Assembly: GCF_010994755.1 (NCBI RefSeq)
Contig: NZ_WHSB02000003.1
Span: forward strand, 496,001-560,000
Reading direction: 5' to 3'
Source: Shinella lacus
Lineage (GTDB): Bacteria; Pseudomonadota; Alphaproteobacteria; Rhizobiales; Rhizobiaceae
DNA: 64,000 bases
In this document: in pieces, positions 44,170 to 53,210 of the stretch
Numbering within the stretch: the stretch's first letter is position 1
Layout of the letters: each line of letters opens with the position of its first letter
Notes under the pieces: generated by a model
Seen by the model: only the letters and a program-made list of their open reading frames with translations
Database searches by the model: none
What the model was told of the DNA's origin: nothing
Position numbers and translations under genes: made by a program

Positions 44170-45114
44170 TTGACCAATTTGATCCTTCAGGTGGCGTCCG
44201 TGTTCGAACCGAGATCCTATCCCAGCCAAGGCAAGGTGCGTCTTCACACGCTTCTTGGCGACAATCCCAGTACCCGTTCGCTCAAGGATGGGACGCTGAA
44301 AAGCGAGCTTTTGAGTTTCGATTTCGACGACAGCTTTAAGATCACGCATGACGGGTTCAAGCCGATGGTCCGTGAGGGCCGGTTCGATTGCGGTGAGCTT
44401 GCCATCGTCACCTATCTGCAGGCGCGCGCGCTCGGGCGCCCGTTACTGCTTCTGCCGGCTCCGATCGGCGGACGGTTCCAGCACCATACGCTCGCGCATG
44501 ACGCCTCGCGTGGCACGCTGTTGCCGCAGGGCCTTGCTGGTAAGCGCATCGGTATTCGCTCCTACACGCAGACGACGGTCACCTGGGTGCGCGGCATCCT
44601 GCGCACCGAATATGGCGTGTCACCGCAGGATGTGCATTGGATCGCGCAAGAGGACGCGCATATGGCCGAGTATCGCGAGCCCGACAATGTCAGTCGGATC
44701 GAGGATCGCTCACTGTCCCAACTGCTGCTCGACGGTGATGTCGATGCGGCAATCCTCGGCAACAAAAAGCCGGATGATCCGCGTCTGCAGCCGGTGATCG
44801 CCGAGCCAGAAGCAGTCGCGTCCGACTGGAACTACCGAACCGGCATCGTGCCGATGAACCACATTTTCGTCGCGCGGGCCGATCTCAGCCGTCAGCGGCC
44901 GGACGTGATCTGTGCGCTCTACGACTCACTGCTTGAAAGCCGCGATCGCGACATTCCCTCGGAGCAAGGGCGGCAGATGCGGCCGTTCACACTTGCTGCG
45001 CTACGCCCTTCGCTGGAGGCAATCATCGACTTCGCCCTGTTCGACGGCCTGATTGATCGCCGTCTGTCGGTCGATGAGCTGTTCGACGAAACGACCGCTG
45101 CGCTCGGCGCCTGA
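44170..45114 (+). CDS. 4,5-dihydroxyphthalate decarboxylase-like protein (Pht5/NMT1 fold)
   Basis: This 314-residue protein has the binding-protein fold of 4,5-dihydroxyphthalate decarboxylases and no signal peptide, so it should be cytoplasmic. Landmarks are ELAIVTYLQARALGRPLLLLP, GLAGKRIGIRSYTQTTVTWVRGIL, EYGVSPQDVHWI, LLDGDVDAAILG and a C-terminal LFDETTAALGA. Pht5-type enzymes turn 4,5-dihydroxyphthalate into protocatechuate. Placement directly before a LigJ homologue makes an aromatic-acid decarboxylase plausible. The other possibility is a ligand-binding helper of the transporter. The TTG start at 44170 has no clear ribosome site and is uncertain. Confidence 0.72.
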   Translation: MTNLILQVASVFEPRSYPSQGKVRLHTLLGDNPSTRSLKDGTLKSELLSFDFDDSFKITHDGFKPMVREGRFDCGELAIVTYLQARALGRPLLLLPAPIGGRFQHHTLAHDASRGTLLPQGLAGKRIGIRSYTQTTVTWVRGILRTEYGVSPQDVHWIAQEDAHMAEYREPDNVSRIEDRSLSQLLLDGDVDAAILGNKKPDDPRLQPVIAEPEAVASDWNYRTGIVPMNHIFVARADLSRQRPDVICALYDSLLESRDRDIPSEQGRQMRPFTLAALRPSLEAIIDFALFDGLIDRRLSVDELFDETTAALGA

Positions 45115-45142
45115 TTTTTCCACACAACATGCGAGACGGACG

Positions 45143-46162
45143 ATGATCATCGATTGCCACGGCCATTATACCACCGCACCTGCGCAGCACGAAGGCTGGC
45201 GCAAAGCGCAGATCGACGCGAAAGGCGACCTGTCGCAGCTTGGCGGGCGTGAAGGCGCGGTCATCACCGACGACGAAATCCGCGAGAGCCTAGAAAAGAC
45301 GCAACTTCGCATGCAGCGCGAACGCGGGACCGATCTCGCGATCTTTTCGCCACGCGCCGGCGGTATGGGCCATCATATCGGCGACGAGAGGATGAGTCAG
45401 CAATGGTCCCGCGTGTGCAACGATCTCATTCGACGGGTGTGCGATCTATATCCGAAAAACTTCGCCCCTGTCTGCCAGCTCCCGCAATCCCGGGGTTGCC
45501 GGCCGGAAAACGCAATCCCGGAACTCGACCGTTGCGTCGAGGAGATGGGGTTCATCGGCTGCAACCTCAATCCCGACCCGTCCGGTGGCCACTGGACGGA
45601 GCCGCCGCTCACTGATCCATGGTGGTTCAAACTCTACGAGCGATTGGAGGAACTTGGCGTACCGGCGATGATCCATGTCAGCCAATCCTGCAATCCCAAT
45701 CACCATTTTACCGGGGCCTATTACATCAACGCCGATACGTCCGCCTTCATGCAGATCCTCGAGTCCGATCTGTTCGAGCGTTTCCCCGGTCTGAAGATGA
45801 TCATCCCGCATGGTGGCGGAGCGGTGCCCTATCACTGGGGCCGCTACCGCGGTATGGCGCTCGACAGGAAACGCCCAGAGCCGGCGGTTATGATGGGCGA
45901 GAACCTGTTCTTCGACACCTGCGTCTACCATCAGCCCGGCATCAATCTGCTGGCCGAGGTCATTCCAGTCGATAACGTTCTTTTCGCCTCCGAGATGCAC
46001 GGCGCGGTGCGCTGCGTGGACCCGGACAGCGGCTACTTCTTCGACGACACGAAGCGCTATATCGATCGTCTCGACCATCTCGATGAGGATGGCCGCCGCA
46101 AGATCTTCGAGGGTAATGCCCGGCGCGTCTTCCCCCGTCTCAACCAGCTTATTGCACGTTAA
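45143..46162 (+). CDS. ligJ: 4-oxalomesaconate hydratase, LigJ-like (amidohydrolase superfamily)
   Basis: This 339-residue protein is strikingly like LigJ of the protocatechuate 4,5-cleavage pathway, over its full length. Matching segments are MIIDCHGHY (zinc HxH), ERCV/DRCVEEMGFIGCNLNPDP, VPAMIHVSQSCNP, MIIPHGGGAVPYHWGR, FFDTCVYHQPGINLLAEVI, VLFASEMHGAVR and FEGNARRVFPRL. LigJ hydrates 4-oxalomesaconate to 4-carboxy-4-hydroxy-2-oxoadipate. The product could be cleaved by the aldolase encoded 14 bases downstream. The family also contains decarboxylases, but the SEM...AVR signature and the length favour the hydratase. Confidence 0.83.
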   Translation: MIIDCHGHYTTAPAQHEGWRKAQIDAKGDLSQLGGREGAVITDDEIRESLEKTQLRMQRERGTDLAIFSPRAGGMGHHIGDERMSQQWSRVCNDLIRRVCDLYPKNFAPVCQLPQSRGCRPENAIPELDRCVEEMGFIGCNLNPDPSGGHWTEPPLTDPWWFKLYERLEELGVPAMIHVSQSCNPNHHFTGAYYINADTSAFMQILESDLFERFPGLKMIIPHGGGAVPYHWGRYRGMALDRKRPEPAVMMGENLFFDTCVYHQPGINLLAEVIPVDNVLFASEMHGAVRCVDPDSGYFFDDTKRYIDRLDHLDEDGRRKIFEGNARRVFPRLNQLIAR

Positions 46163-46176
46163 GAGGAGGACCCACC

Positions 46177-47031
46177 ATGACCCGCCTCAACCAGCTTATC
46201 CGCACACTGGAATCCGGCAGCAAGGCCTTCGCCACCTTCGCTCCGGCAGAACCCGAAGCCGCGCTCTGGGTAAGCGCTGCGCGCTATGACGGCGTCATCT
46301 ATGAGATGGAGCATCGGCCATGGGATGCCGTGCGCCTGCGTGACACCTTGCAATATATGGTCAATGCCCCGCGCGCGATCGCGACCGGCCTGCCGTCGCC
46401 CGCCGTTACCCCGATCGTGCGCATTCCCGCCAATGGCGGCGAAATGAACCAGTGGCTTGCAAAGCAGGCGCTGGACATGGGTGCCTTCGGCATCGTCTGG
46501 CCACATGTCAGCACGGCGGAACAGGCCTACAATGCTGTCTCGGCTTGCCGGTATCCGCGGCTGAAATCCGTACCGGGCTACGAGCCCGCGGGTCTTCGCG
46601 GCGACAGTCCGGGAACCGCTGCGCGCATCTGGGGCGTCGGCACCGACGAATATTACCGCAAGGCCGATGTGTGGCCGCTGGCACCAGAGGGCGAAATACT
46701 CGTGGTCCTGATGATCGAGGACACGCTGGCGATCGACAATCTCGACGAAATCCTCTCACGAGTTCCCGGTATTGGCGCGGTGATGATCGGGGAGGGAGAT
46801 CTGAGCCAGGAGTTGGGCTATCCGCGCCAGTACGAACACCCCGATGTCGTTCGGGCGATGACGGAAATCGTGCGCATTTGCAAGGCGCATGCCGTCCCGG
46901 TCGGTCATCCGCACGTCGGCTCGAAGAACCTTTCCGCCGTCTTGGAGGCGGGCTACGACATCCTCGCCGCAGGTGCTGTTCGCTCTTTTGGGACGTTGGA
47001 AAGGGGTCTCGAGATGTCGAACAGGCTGTAG
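46177..47031 (+). CDS. HpcH/HpaI family aldolase
   Basis: This 284-residue class II aldolase-type TIM barrel has the base-bearing histidine region VIYEMEHRPWD, the arginine in TPIVRIPANGGEM and the metal ligands in LMIEDTLAIDNLDEI (glutamate) and IGEGDLSQELG (aspartate). Family enzymes cleave 4-hydroxy-2-oxo acids to pyruvate and an aldehyde or oxo acid. After a LigJ-type hydratase, the natural substrate would be 4-carboxy-4-hydroxy-2-oxoadipate, giving pyruvate and oxaloacetate. GAGGAGG precedes the ATG. Confidence 0.88.
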   Translation: MTRLNQLIRTLESGSKAFATFAPAEPEAALWVSAARYDGVIYEMEHRPWDAVRLRDTLQYMVNAPRAIATGLPSPAVTPIVRIPANGGEMNQWLAKQALDMGAFGIVWPHVSTAEQAYNAVSACRYPRLKSVPGYEPAGLRGDSPGTAARIWGVGTDEYYRKADVWPLAPEGEILVVLMIEDTLAIDNLDEILSRVPGIGAVMIGEGDLSQELGYPRQYEHPDVVRAMTEIVRICKAHAVPVGHPHVGSKNLSAVLEAGYDILAAGAVRSFGTLERGLEMSNRL

Positions 47032-47122
47032 CGACCGAGCCAGCTTCTGGGACGATCGGGTGGCAACCTCTTGAAATTGCAATGGGGTCTCTTACTTAGA
47101 CTCATATTTTGAGGAGGCGTTC

Positions 47123-47356
47123 GTGGACCACATTTTCGTCAAGACAGCATTTCAGCCGGAAGAATTAAGCGCCCTTAAATTACTATTCGAAGAAATTACA
47201 TCGCAACCGTGGTTTGACCTGTCAGATGGTGCGAAGGAGGCCTTCGCTAAGTATCTTATCGAGACATTTCCGGCGGGCGCCTTCGACGCAACGAAACATC
47301 GCTCGGTACTCGAGGCGTCGGCGAGGATGTTCTACAGTCGAGACACGGCCGCCTAG
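47123..47356 (+). CDS. Small hypothetical protein
   Basis: This 77-residue soluble protein has no recognised domain. It is mostly helical and acidic in its first half (FQPEELSALKLLFEEIT) and has a central DLSDGAKEAFAKYLIETFPAG. The GTG start at 47123 is supported by a GAGGAGG five bases upstream. It has the look of a small regulator or stress protein of rhizobia, but I cannot name it. It stands alone, 91 bases after the aldolase gene and convergent with dinB. Confidence 0.6.
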   Translation: MDHIFVKTAFQPEELSALKLLFEEITSQPWFDLSDGAKEAFAKYLIETFPAGAFDATKHRSVLEASARMFYSRDTAA

Positions 47357-47489
47357 ATGTTCACTGCGGGTGTTCATCGCCGATGTAACAAGGCTAACCA
47401 CGCAGTAGTCTACGATCCCTATCATTTCGAGACCGTTTCGAATTAACATTGTGTCAGTGGCAATGCTGGGAGCGCCAGAGGTCAATCAC

Positions 47490-48578
47490 CTAGATTTGCA
47501 GCTCGAGCTGATCCGCATCGCTTGCCTCGTCGTCAACGAAAGACGAAAGCGTCACGCCGAGCAGACGGATGCCTTTCTCGGTGGGAAACAGAGGATCAAG
47601 AAGGGACTGACTGACGGCTTCGAGAACACCCATCGCGCCAATCGGCGCCGCGGTTGTTTTGCTTCGGGTAATGATCTGGAAGTCGGCGTATTTGACTTTC
47701 AGTGTCACTGTACGGCCATGGACGCCGTTGATCTCACAATGACGCCAGACCTTGGCTGCGAGCGGTGCGATTTCGTTTCGAGCAGCATCGAGGTCGAAGA
47801 TATCGACCATGAACGTGTCCTCTGCGCCGACGGATTTGCGGGGTCGATCCGGCTGGACTGCCCGACGATCAATGCCGCGGGAGATATCATAGTACCAGGC
47901 GCCTGACTTGCCGAAATACTCCTGAAGAAAGGCAAGCGATTTCGCTTTGAGGTCTGCACCGGTCAGGATCCCAAGCCGCTCCATTTTTGCGGCGGTCGCC
48001 GGCCCAACGCCGTGGAACTTCTTCACCGCGAGCGCCTCAACGAAGGCCGGTCCATTCTTCGGCGTGATCACCGCCTGGCCGTTGGGCTTGTTGAGGTCCG
48101 ATGCCATCTTGGCGAGGAACTTGCAATAGGAGATGCCTGCGGAGGCGTTGAGGCCGGTGACCTCCTTGATGCGCGCCCGGATCATGGTGGCGATCTCGGT
48201 TGCGACAGAAATCTCCCGCTTGTTGTCCGTGACGTCGAGATAGGCCTCATCAAGCGATAGGGGTTCGATCAGGTCGGTGTGTTCCGCAAAAATTTCCCTG
48301 ATCTGCTTGGAAACAGCACGGTAGACATCAAAGTGAGGCGGCACGAAGATCAAGTCCGGGCAGCGCCGCTTCGCCGTAACCGAGGGAAGTGCCGAGCGAA
48401 CGCCAAAGGCGCGGGCTTCATAGCTCGCCGCGGCAACAACGCCGCGCGCGGCCGACCCGCCGACGGCGACGGGCTTGCCGCGAAGCTCCGGATTGTCGCG
48501 CTGTTCGACAGACGCATAGAAGGCATCCATGTCCACATGGATGATCTTTCTGACTATCGTTTGGATCTCATCGCTCAT
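47490..48578 (-). CDS. dinB: DNA polymerase IV (Y-family translesion polymerase)
   Basis: This 362-residue polymerase has the Y-family N-terminus KIIHVDMDAFYASVEQRD with catalytic aspartates, the steric region GVVAAASYEARAFGVRSALPS, the second catalytic motif SLDEAYLDVT and helix-hairpin-helix sequences FHGVGPATAAKMERLGI. The little-finger domain is seen at TVTLKVKYADFQIITRS. It copies past damaged bases. It starts one base after the helicase stop (tga-a-atg), so the two form an operon. A C-terminal beta-clamp-binding peptide is not obvious. Confidence 0.95.
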   Translation of the reverse strand: MSDEIQTIVRKIIHVDMDAFYASVEQRDNPELRGKPVAVGGSAARGVVAAASYEARAFGVRSALPSVTAKRRCPDLIFVPPHFDVYRAVSKQIREIFAEHTDLIEPLSLDEAYLDVTDNKREISVATEIATMIRARIKEVTGLNASAGISYCKFLAKMASDLNKPNGQAVITPKNGPAFVEALAVKKFHGVGPATAAKMERLGILTGADLKAKSLAFLQEYFGKSGAWYYDISRGIDRRAVQPDRPRKSVGAEDTFMVDIFDLDAARNEIAPLAAKVWRHCEINGVHGRTVTLKVKYADFQIITRSKTTAAPIGAMGVLEAVSQSLLDPLFPTEKGIRLLGVTLSSFVDDEASDADQLELQI

Positions 48579-48579
48579 T

Positions 48580-50649
48580 TCACTTCCACATGGACCGCAT
48601 GCGGGCACCCACGTCGATCCTGATCTGCCGGGCGCTGCGCTCGCTGGCGGCGGCAGAGACCTTCGGCCAACTCGTCACCTCGAAATATTGCAGCAAGGTC
48701 ACGGGAATGAACCGGGTCCGCGAAGCATAGACATGGCGGTCACCCTGAGCGTTCTGGCCATGGGTGAAGAACCGTTGCGGCGTGATGAGCGAAAGATTGT
48801 CGCGCGCTCGAGTCATGCCGACATAGAGCAGGCGTCGCTCCTCCTCCATCTCCGCGGTCGTGCCCACGCCGAGATCGGACGGAATGCAGCCGTCGACGAC
48901 GTTAAGCATGAAGACTGAGCGCCATTCTTGACCCTTGGCGGAATGGATCGTCGAAAGGATCAGATAGTCCTCGTCGAGAAGCGGAACGCCCGCCTGGTCA
49001 CTGGTCGCGCTCGGCGGATCGAGCGTCAGCTCGGTCAGAAACCGTTCCCTACTTAGGTAGCCTGCCGCAATCTGCTCGAGTTGCAGGAGATCGGCTTTGC
49101 GGGTGTTAGCATCTTCATGGATACGATCAAGGTGAGGCTCGTACCACGACCGCGCCGTCGCAACCTCGCCCGGCCAACCGCTATCGGCGTTCCTCAGGCC
49201 GGAAAGCAGCGTGATGAGGGCAGGCCAGGCCTCGCCTGTCTTGGGCGGCCGCGGGATCTCGGCAAGCGATAGCAAGGGCTCAGGATCAGCGCTGATCGTG
49301 TCGAGGATTTTCGCTGCCGTCTGCGAGCCGACCCCCGGCAATAGCTTAAGCAGCCGGAAACCCGTTACCCGATCGCGGGGGTTCTGGGCAAAACGCAGGA
49401 TAGCAAGCAGGTCTTTGACATGCGCACTGTCTAGGAATTTGAGCCCCCCGAATTTCACGAAGGGAATATTGCGCCTTGTCAACTCAACCTCAAGGGTGCT
49501 GCTGTGATCGGAAGCGCGGAACAGGACGGCCTGTTCCTTCAGCGTCATGCCGTCCTCGCGGTTCGCCAGCACCTGCTCGACGATGTAGTTCGCCTGGTCC
49601 GTCTCGTCCTTCACGGTCACGAGCATGGGCCGTTGTTCAGATTCCCGGTCCGTCCAGAGGTTCTTGGTGAAGCGCTCGCGAGCGAGGTCGATGACGCCGT
49701 TGGCCGCGGCAAGGATCGGCTGTGTCGAGCGATAGTTGCGATCGAGCGTGATGACGTCGGCCGGCTTTGGCGAGAACTGGTTCGGAAAGTCGAGGATGTT
49801 GCGCACGGTTGCGGCGCGGAAAGAATAGATCGACTGGGCATCGTCACCCACAACAGTCAGGCCGCGACCGCCCGGCTTCAGACCCATCAGGATTGAGGCC
49901 TGCAGGCGATTGGTGTCCTGGTACTCGTCGACAAGAACGTAGTCGAAGCGCCCACCGATATCGTCGGCAAGCTCCGGGTCAGACATGACCTGCGCCCAGT
50001 AGAGCAGCAGGTCATCGTAATCGAGGACATTTTGCATCTGCTTGGCCTCGACATAGCCGGCGAAAAGCTGCTTCAGCTGCTCCTCCCAGCCGAGCACGTA
50101 GGTGTAGGATGCCTTCAGGACCTCGTTGATCGAACTCTCGGAGTTGACGACGCGCGAGTAGATCGCAAGGCACGTCCCCTTGGTCGGAAACCGGCTTTCC
50201 GTCTTCGAGAAACCAAGCTCATGGCGAACGAGGTTCATCAGGTCGGCGCTGTCCTCGCGATCATGGATCGTGAAATCGACGTTGAGGCCGATCTGTTCGG
50301 AATACATGCGCAGCAGCCGTGCGCCGATGCCATGGAAGGTGCCGGCCCAGGCCATGGCGTCGGTCATGACCGCAGCATTGTCACCGAACACCTGCCGGCA
50401 GATGCGCTGAACACGCCGCGCCATTTCCGACGAGGCGCGGCGAGAGAAGGTCATGAGGAGGATACGGCGTGGATCGGCGCCATTGACGATGAGATGGCCC
50501 ACGCGATGGGCCAGCGTGTTGGTCTTGCCCGAGCCTGCGCCGGCGATGATCAGCAAAGGGCCACCGGTGACTCCATCGGGCAGGCCAATGCCATGCTCGA
50601 CTGCCTCGCGCTGACGGTCGTTCAGTTTCTCAAGATAGGCTGCCGTCAT
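48580..50649 (-). CDS. UvrD/Rep/PcrA-type superfamily 1 DNA helicase
   Basis: This 689-residue SF1A helicase has motif I IIAGAGSGKTNTLAHRV (about residues 34-50), motif II VLVDEYQDTNRLQ, motif III VVGDDAQSIYSFRAA, motif IV TLDRNYRSTQPIL, motif V LSTIHSAKGQEW and motif VI RRLLYVGMTRARDNL. It unwinds DNA 3'-5' using ATP, in repair or recombination. It is somewhat shorter than housekeeping UvrD and lacks its long C-terminal extension, so it is probably an accessory paralogue. Coupling to dinB suggests a joint damage-tolerance function. Confidence 0.95.
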   Translation of the reverse strand: MTAAYLEKLNDRQREAVEHGIGLPDGVTGGPLLIIAGAGSGKTNTLAHRVGHLIVNGADPRRILLMTFSRRASSEMARRVQRICRQVFGDNAAVMTDAMAWAGTFHGIGARLLRMYSEQIGLNVDFTIHDREDSADLMNLVRHELGFSKTESRFPTKGTCLAIYSRVVNSESSINEVLKASYTYVLGWEEQLKQLFAGYVEAKQMQNVLDYDDLLLYWAQVMSDPELADDIGGRFDYVLVDEYQDTNRLQASILMGLKPGGRGLTVVGDDAQSIYSFRAATVRNILDFPNQFSPKPADVITLDRNYRSTQPILAAANGVIDLARERFTKNLWTDRESEQRPMLVTVKDETDQANYIVEQVLANREDGMTLKEQAVLFRASDHSSTLEVELTRRNIPFVKFGGLKFLDSAHVKDLLAILRFAQNPRDRVTGFRLLKLLPGVGSQTAAKILDTISADPEPLLSLAEIPRPPKTGEAWPALITLLSGLRNADSGWPGEVATARSWYEPHLDRIHEDANTRKADLLQLEQIAAGYLSRERFLTELTLDPPSATSDQAGVPLLDEDYLILSTIHSAKGQEWRSVFMLNVVDGCIPSDLGVGTTAEMEEERRLLYVGMTRARDNLSLITPQRFFTHGQNAQGDRHVYASRTRFIPVTLLQYFEVTSWPKVSAAASERSARQIRIDVGARMRSMWK

Positions 50650-51298
50650 GTGAAACCAATTTTCCTAAGAAAAAATTCCGGACCCGTTCGGGTTTCCCAT
50701 TCTTTTGATTGGCCGTGTGGCGTTCACAAATTCGATTTGTCAAAGGCAGCCACCGCGATCGGGAACGCGAATCTTTGCAAGACCATTGTACGGGCGAATC
50801 GCTGTCATGCTAAGCGGTATGGATCCATCAATAGGCCTATTGGGAACGGCGTGCGAGAGCAGCCTGCCGATGAGCAATAAGCTGCCTTTTCCAGTAAATA
50901 TCGCCACGACAAGGACGTTTGCCAGACGAAAAGGATTGGTGGCGCAGCAGCAAACACTCCAGCCTGGTCTTCGATCGAGAGTTGAACGGTCGCTCTTGCA
51001 AATGCTGCGACGCCAGATCAATCTGGGAGTAGGTGCGCTTCAGGGTTCGTTCCTTGCAAGCGATCACCGTTGTTTTCTGTTGCAAGTCGCACTTCATCCT
51101 TGAACCCATCCGATCGAGGTTTATGAGTCACATAAGCTGAATTATGGAACACTTGCTTCATTATTCTTCAGCCATGGAAAAAGTGGTCTGGCGTGAAACG
51201 CAGATCGGGGAATCGTATAGAACTTGATATCTCCAAGATCTCGTCGAGTGGGTGCGGCCACGTATCAGCAGATGCTCTGATCGAGAGAGCGAGCTGCT
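50650..51298. other. 649-bp intergenic region upstream of the helicase-dinB operon
   Basis: It should contain the leftward helicase promoter near 50650-50720, but no clear -35/-10 or standard GTTC-N7-GTTC LexA box was found. A perfect 14-bp palindrome CAATAGGCCTATTG lies at 50829-50842. A tiny frame at 51174-51227 (MEKVVWRETQIGESYRT) is too short to call. Base composition is lower in GC than in the neighbouring genes, suggesting decayed or transferred sequence. Confidence 0.45.
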
Positions 51299-52255
51299 TT
51301 AGCCTGGAATATCCTCCGCCATCGCGCCGCGGGCGTTGCGGCGGATCGCCTGGGGCGGTTGGCCGAAGGTGCGCACGAAAGCGCGGCGCATTCGCTCGCG
51401 GTCGGCAAAGCCGGTCTCGGAGGCGACCACGTCGACCGGATGCCGGCTCTGCGCCATCATCATGCGCGCCGCCTCCAGCCGCAGGTTCTCGACCGCCTTG
51501 GCCGGGGTCTGCCCCGTCTCCGCCCGGAAGGCGCGGCTGAACTGGCGGGGGCTCAGATGGGCCACCTCGGCAAGCTCCTCCACGCTCAGCGCCGAGCGCA
51601 GGTTGCTTCGCGCATAGGTCAGCGCGGTCTGGATGCGATCCGATTTGGGGGTCAGCGCGAGCAGTTCGGAATGCTGCGACTGGCCGCCGCCGCGACGATG
51701 GTAGAGCACGAGGCGCTGGGCCACCGACTGCGCCAGGTCCGCGCCAAAATCCTTTTCGATCATGCCCAGCGCCATGTCGATGCCGGCGCTCATCCCCGCC
51801 GAGGTCCAGATCGAGCCGTCGATGATGAAGATCCGGTCCTCCTCGACGCGAATCTGGGGATAGGCCGCCTGAAGCTTGCGGGCGGCCAGCCAATGGGTCG
51901 TCGCGCGCCGGCCGTCGAGCAGGCCCGCTTCGGCGAGCACGAAGGCGCCGACGCAGATCGCCGCGACGCGTCGCGTCGTATGAAACGCCTCCCGTGCAAA
52001 GGCGACGAGGGCCGGCGGTGTGGGTTCAAGATCGACCCCGGTGCCGAAGATCAGTGTGTCGTGCCCAGGGGTGCCGATTGGTTGCGTATCGATGGTGTTG
52101 CCCAGCGAGGTTGCGAGCGGGCCGCCCTCTGCGGACAGGAAATCGATCGAATAGAGGGTTTCGCCGGCCGTGAGATTGGCGAATTCGAACGCCGAGGCTG
52201 CCGCCAGGCTCATCATCTGGAAGTCGGGCGACAATACGAAACCGATCCGCAACAC
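51299..52255 (-). CDS. GlxA family regulator (DJ-1/PfpI domain plus AraC helix-turn-helix)
   Basis: This 318-residue regulator has an N-terminal DJ-1/PfpI-like domain (IGFVLSPDFQMMSLAAASAFEFAN; nucleophile-elbow-like AAICVGAFVLAEAGLLDGRR) and a C-terminal AraC double helix-turn-helix (LSVEELAEVAHLSPRQFSRAFRAETGQTPAKAVENLRLEAARMMM, then GFADRERMRRAFVRTFGQPP). GlxA-type proteins usually activate a neighbouring catabolic or stress gene in response to a small molecule. It diverges from the SDR gene at 52379, the likely target. Confidence 0.92.
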   Translation of the reverse strand: MLRIGFVLSPDFQMMSLAAASAFEFANLTAGETLYSIDFLSAEGGPLATSLGNTIDTQPIGTPGHDTLIFGTGVDLEPTPPALVAFAREAFHTTRRVAAICVGAFVLAEAGLLDGRRATTHWLAARKLQAAYPQIRVEEDRIFIIDGSIWTSAGMSAGIDMALGMIEKDFGADLAQSVAQRLVLYHRRGGGQSQHSELLALTPKSDRIQTALTYARSNLRSALSVEELAEVAHLSPRQFSRAFRAETGQTPAKAVENLRLEAARMMMAQSRHPVDVVASETGFADRERMRRAFVRTFGQPPQAIRRNARGAMAEDIPG

Positions 52256-52378
52256 GGGCCTGTCCTCTTCATGGGCTATGTCCTTAATAGTGGCATATAT
52301 GACATTTGAGACAAAGGAAAGGCGGCCTACTCTCCTCCCATGCCCTGGAACTGGTCCAGGCCTTCAAGGAGATCCAAC

Positions 52379-53188
52379 ATGTCGAATGCACATAAGGGTA
52401 CGGCGCTCGTGACGGGCGCTTCGTCGGGGATCGGCGCCATCTATGCCGACCGGCTGGCCAAGCAGGGTTACGACTTGATCCTGGTGGCGCGCAGCGTCGA
52501 CAAGCTGCGGAGCCTCGCCTCCGTGATCAGCGACACGACCGGGCGATCGGTCGAAGTGGTGCAGGCGGACCTAGGCCGCCGCGACGACCTGCGGCGCGTG
52601 GAACAGGTGCTGCGCACCGACCAAAGTATCACGATGCTGGTCAACAATGCCGGCGTCGGCGCCGCCGCACCGCTGCTCGACGGCGATGTGGACTCGATGC
52701 AGGCCATGATCGACCTCAACGTGACCGCGCTGACGCGGCTGACCTATGCCGCGGCACCCGCCTTCGTGGCGCGCGGCGGCGGCACGATCATCAATATCGC
52801 GTCCATCGTGGCTGTTGCGCCCGAACTGCTGAACGGCGTCTATGGCGGCAGCAAGGCTTTCGTCCTCGCCTTCTCCCAATCGCTCCACCACGAACTCGCC
52901 GACAAGGGCGTGCGCATCCACGCGGTGCTGCCGGGTGCCACGGCGACGGACTTCTGGGCGGTCGCGGGCGTACCGATCGAGCTTCTGCCGGGCGAAATCG
53001 TCATGCCGGCCACGGCCATGGTCGACGCGGCCCTTGCCGGCTTCGCCGCCGGGGAACTGGTGACCATTCCCGCCTTGCCTGACGCCGCGGATTGGGAGCG
53101 GTTCGAAGCGGCACGCGTGGCGCTCAAGCCAAACCTGTCGCACTCAAGCCCCGCCGCGCGCTACGCCGCCCAACCGGCAGTCGCCTGA
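52379..53188 (+). CDS. Short-chain dehydrogenase/reductase (SDR)
   Basis: This 269-residue classical SDR has the NADP-binding motif LVTGASSGIGAIYADRLA (residues 9-26), NNAG in MLVNNAGVGAAAPLL and the active site IINIASIVAV...VYGGSKAFV (Ser, Tyr, Lys). It reduces or oxidises a carbonyl/hydroxyl group. AAGGAGATCCAAC precedes the ATG at 52379. It lies in one direction with a beta-ketoacyl-ACP synthase paralogue, which hints at a fatty-acyl or polyketide-type substrate, though many such SDRs are detoxifying. Confidence 0.92.
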   Translation: MSNAHKGTALVTGASSGIGAIYADRLAKQGYDLILVARSVDKLRSLASVISDTTGRSVEVVQADLGRRDDLRRVEQVLRTDQSITMLVNNAGVGAAAPLLDGDVDSMQAMIDLNVTALTRLTYAAAPAFVARGGGTIINIASIVAVAPELLNGVYGGSKAFVLAFSQSLHHELADKGVRIHAVLPGATATDFWAVAGVPIELLPGEIVMPATAMVDAALAGFAAGELVTIPALPDAADWERFEAARVALKPNLSHSSPAARYAAQPAVA

Positions 53189-53210
53189 ATTCTCAAGTAG
53201 GAGATCTGAA

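Noticed and set aside
50705-51103. Possible gene in the region upstream of the helicase
   Set aside because: No ribosome site, no domain, and composition unlike neighbouring genes.
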